From the IMG/VR virus record IMGVR_UViG_3300042540_000975, positions 1 to 37,936 of that record: 37,936 bases of DNA. One strand, 5' to 3'. Below the pieces are notes generated by a model. The model ran no database searches. It had not been told where the DNA came from and was given only the letters and a program-made list of their open reading frames with translations. This document shows, one piece after another, positions 37,333 through 37,936 of this stretch. The translations under genes were made by a program, and so were the position numbers. The number at the start of each line of letters is the position of its first letter. The stretch's first letter is position 1. The stretch is from a virus.

Positions 37333-37384
37333 ATTATTTTAGGTTTTTTCGGGTTGTTGTTGGTTTTTCTTTGGGGGTTGGCCC

Positions 37385-37789
37385 TTAGAAAGTTCTGGCG
37401 TTGCGAGCGCGGAAAATGGCGCTCTTGTTCGCGGAAAAGATTTGCGCGGCGCGCTTCCAATCCTTCGACTCGCTGGCAGCTTTGAACTGCTCAACGGGGT
37501 CTTCGGAGGCGACGGCATTGCTGGCGACGGCCTCGCTGCCTTTGGCGGCGAGAGCGATTTCGAGCTCGGCGACTTTCGCGGAGAGAGCGGAGAGTTCGGC
37601 GGCTTCGGGAGCGGGCGCGGCCTCTTCAGACTTCACTTCCTCGGCGACAACTTCAGCCTCGGCGGGTTCGGATTTGTCGGCGGCGATCGCGGCGACGGAT
37701 TCTTCGAGCTTGGAGACAACAGCGGTCAGCGCCTCAATGGCGGCTTTCGCGTCAAACTCGACTTGTTCGGTGACAGAAGATTCGGTCAT
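37385..37789 (-). CDS. Possible nested scaffold protein, 134 aa
   Basis: An in-frame ATG (residue 153 of the protease) is preceded by GGAGGGC and by TTGACAC, the same start signal as other genes here. From it a 134-aa helical Ala/Glu-rich protein (MTESSVTEQVEFDAKAAIEA onward) could be made alone. Lambda C/Nu3 uses the same nested arrangement for protease and scaffold. It would explain how enough scaffold is made. Confidence 0.55.
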   Translation of the reverse strand: MTESSVTEQVEFDAKAAIEALTAVVSKLEESVAAIAADKSEPAEAEVVAEEVKSEEAAPAPEAAELSALSAKVAELEIALAAKGSEAVASNAVASEDPVEQFKAASESKDWKRAAQIFSANKSAIFRARNARTF

Positions 37790-37936
37790 GCCCTCCGCCG
37801 AGGTGTCAACTTGGACGGGCTCGCTACCGGCGCGAAACACGCCCTCGCGGTTTGCTGCGGGGCGGCTAACGAGGTCAACGCTGACCAGATTTTCGACGCG
37901 GGCGAAACGGCGGTCGCCCATTTCTTCGGGCTTGCC
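37385..37936 (-). CDS. Prohead protease/scaffold fusion, C-terminal part (right window end)
   Basis: This is the 3' part of the gene that begins at 553 in the left copy. The frame remains open to the window end. From the right copy the residues are GDRRFARVENLVSVDLVSR, an Ala/Glu-rich region with several acidic runs, and a C-terminal helical part SESKDWKRAAQIFSANKSAI. The three-base difference from the left copy is a synonymous Ser codon change (AGC here, TCG on the left) and the single-base one changes Val to Met. Confidence 0.85.
   Translation of the reverse strand, partial: GKPEEMGDRRFARVENLVSVDLVSRPAANREGVFRAGSEPVQVDTSAEGMTESSVTEQVEFDAKAAIEALTAVVSKLEESVAAIAADKSEPAEAEVVAEEVKSEEAAPAPEAAELSALSAKVAELEIALAAKGSEAVASNAVASEDPVEQFKAASESKDWKRAAQIFSANKSAIFRARNARTF
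37693..37936. repeat. Terminal direct repeat, right copy
   Basis: The last 244 bases match bases 1-244 with four differences (offset 37692). They show that the ends of the window overlap and that the circular unit is about 37,692 bp. Confidence 0.9.
37787..37809 (-). promoter_or_regulatory. Start-associated element at nested scaffold start (right copy)
   Basis: Second copy of the element at 95-117, identical in sequence. TTGAC, 15 nt, ATG, with GGAGGGC next to the ATG. Confidence 0.6.

Overview
This window is one complete genome of a temperate, tailed (siphovirus-like) phage of about 37.7 kb, read from a circular or circularly permuted molecule. The last 244 bases repeat the first 244 with only four differences, and the capsid protease gene runs across that junction. 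The host is unknown. A lipoprotein-like lysis gene and a signal peptide suggest a Gram-negative host, and a tRNA-Ser(CGA) 3' end beside the integrase suggests that tRNA gene as its attachment site. No family-level host assignment is possible from the sequence alone.

Almost all genes lie on the minus strand as one tightly overlapping series (ATGA, GTGA and TAATG junctions). In transcription order it starts at about 15.65 kb with ribbon-helix-helix regulators, an excisionase-like HTH protein and small membrane proteins. Next come a RuvC-like resolvase, ERF annealase, SSB-like protein and RecE-like exonuclease (13.05-10.7 kb). A nucleic-acid modification block follows (10.4-7.2 kb): a circularly permuted cytosine-5 methyltransferase, QueD, QueC and a short TGT/DpdA-like transglycosylase. 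Then come a replication initiator with origin-like iterons inside its gene (7.2-6.3 kb), small regulators, a cos-like intergenic region (4.6-4.8 kb) and the lambda-type packaging and head genes (TerS, TerL, gpW-like, portal, protease/scaffold). Across the junction the order continues with the major capsid protein, two glycosyltransferases, connector and tail proteins, tape measure, baseplate and fibre proteins, a third glycosyltransferase and a lysis cassette with holin and M15 peptidase (20.1-18.9 kb).

The plus strand carries only a short operon (15.96-18.42 kb): tyrosine integrase, metallophosphoesterase, small HTH protein and GNAT acetyltransferase. A mostly non-coding stretch with degenerate tRNA-like sequences follows it.

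The most notable signals are these. A putative 7-deazaguanine DNA modification set (DpdA-like/QueC/QueD) sits next to a permuted methyltransferase gene that holds three G9 homopolymer tracts. A start-associated sequence, TTGACAC then about 15 nt then ATG, recurs at nine start codons across the genome. Paired 12-bp palindromes lie exactly 21 bp apart inside the replication gene. Shared 15-bp palindromes lie among clustered ribbon-helix-helix genes. Three glycosyltransferases are embedded in the virion genes.
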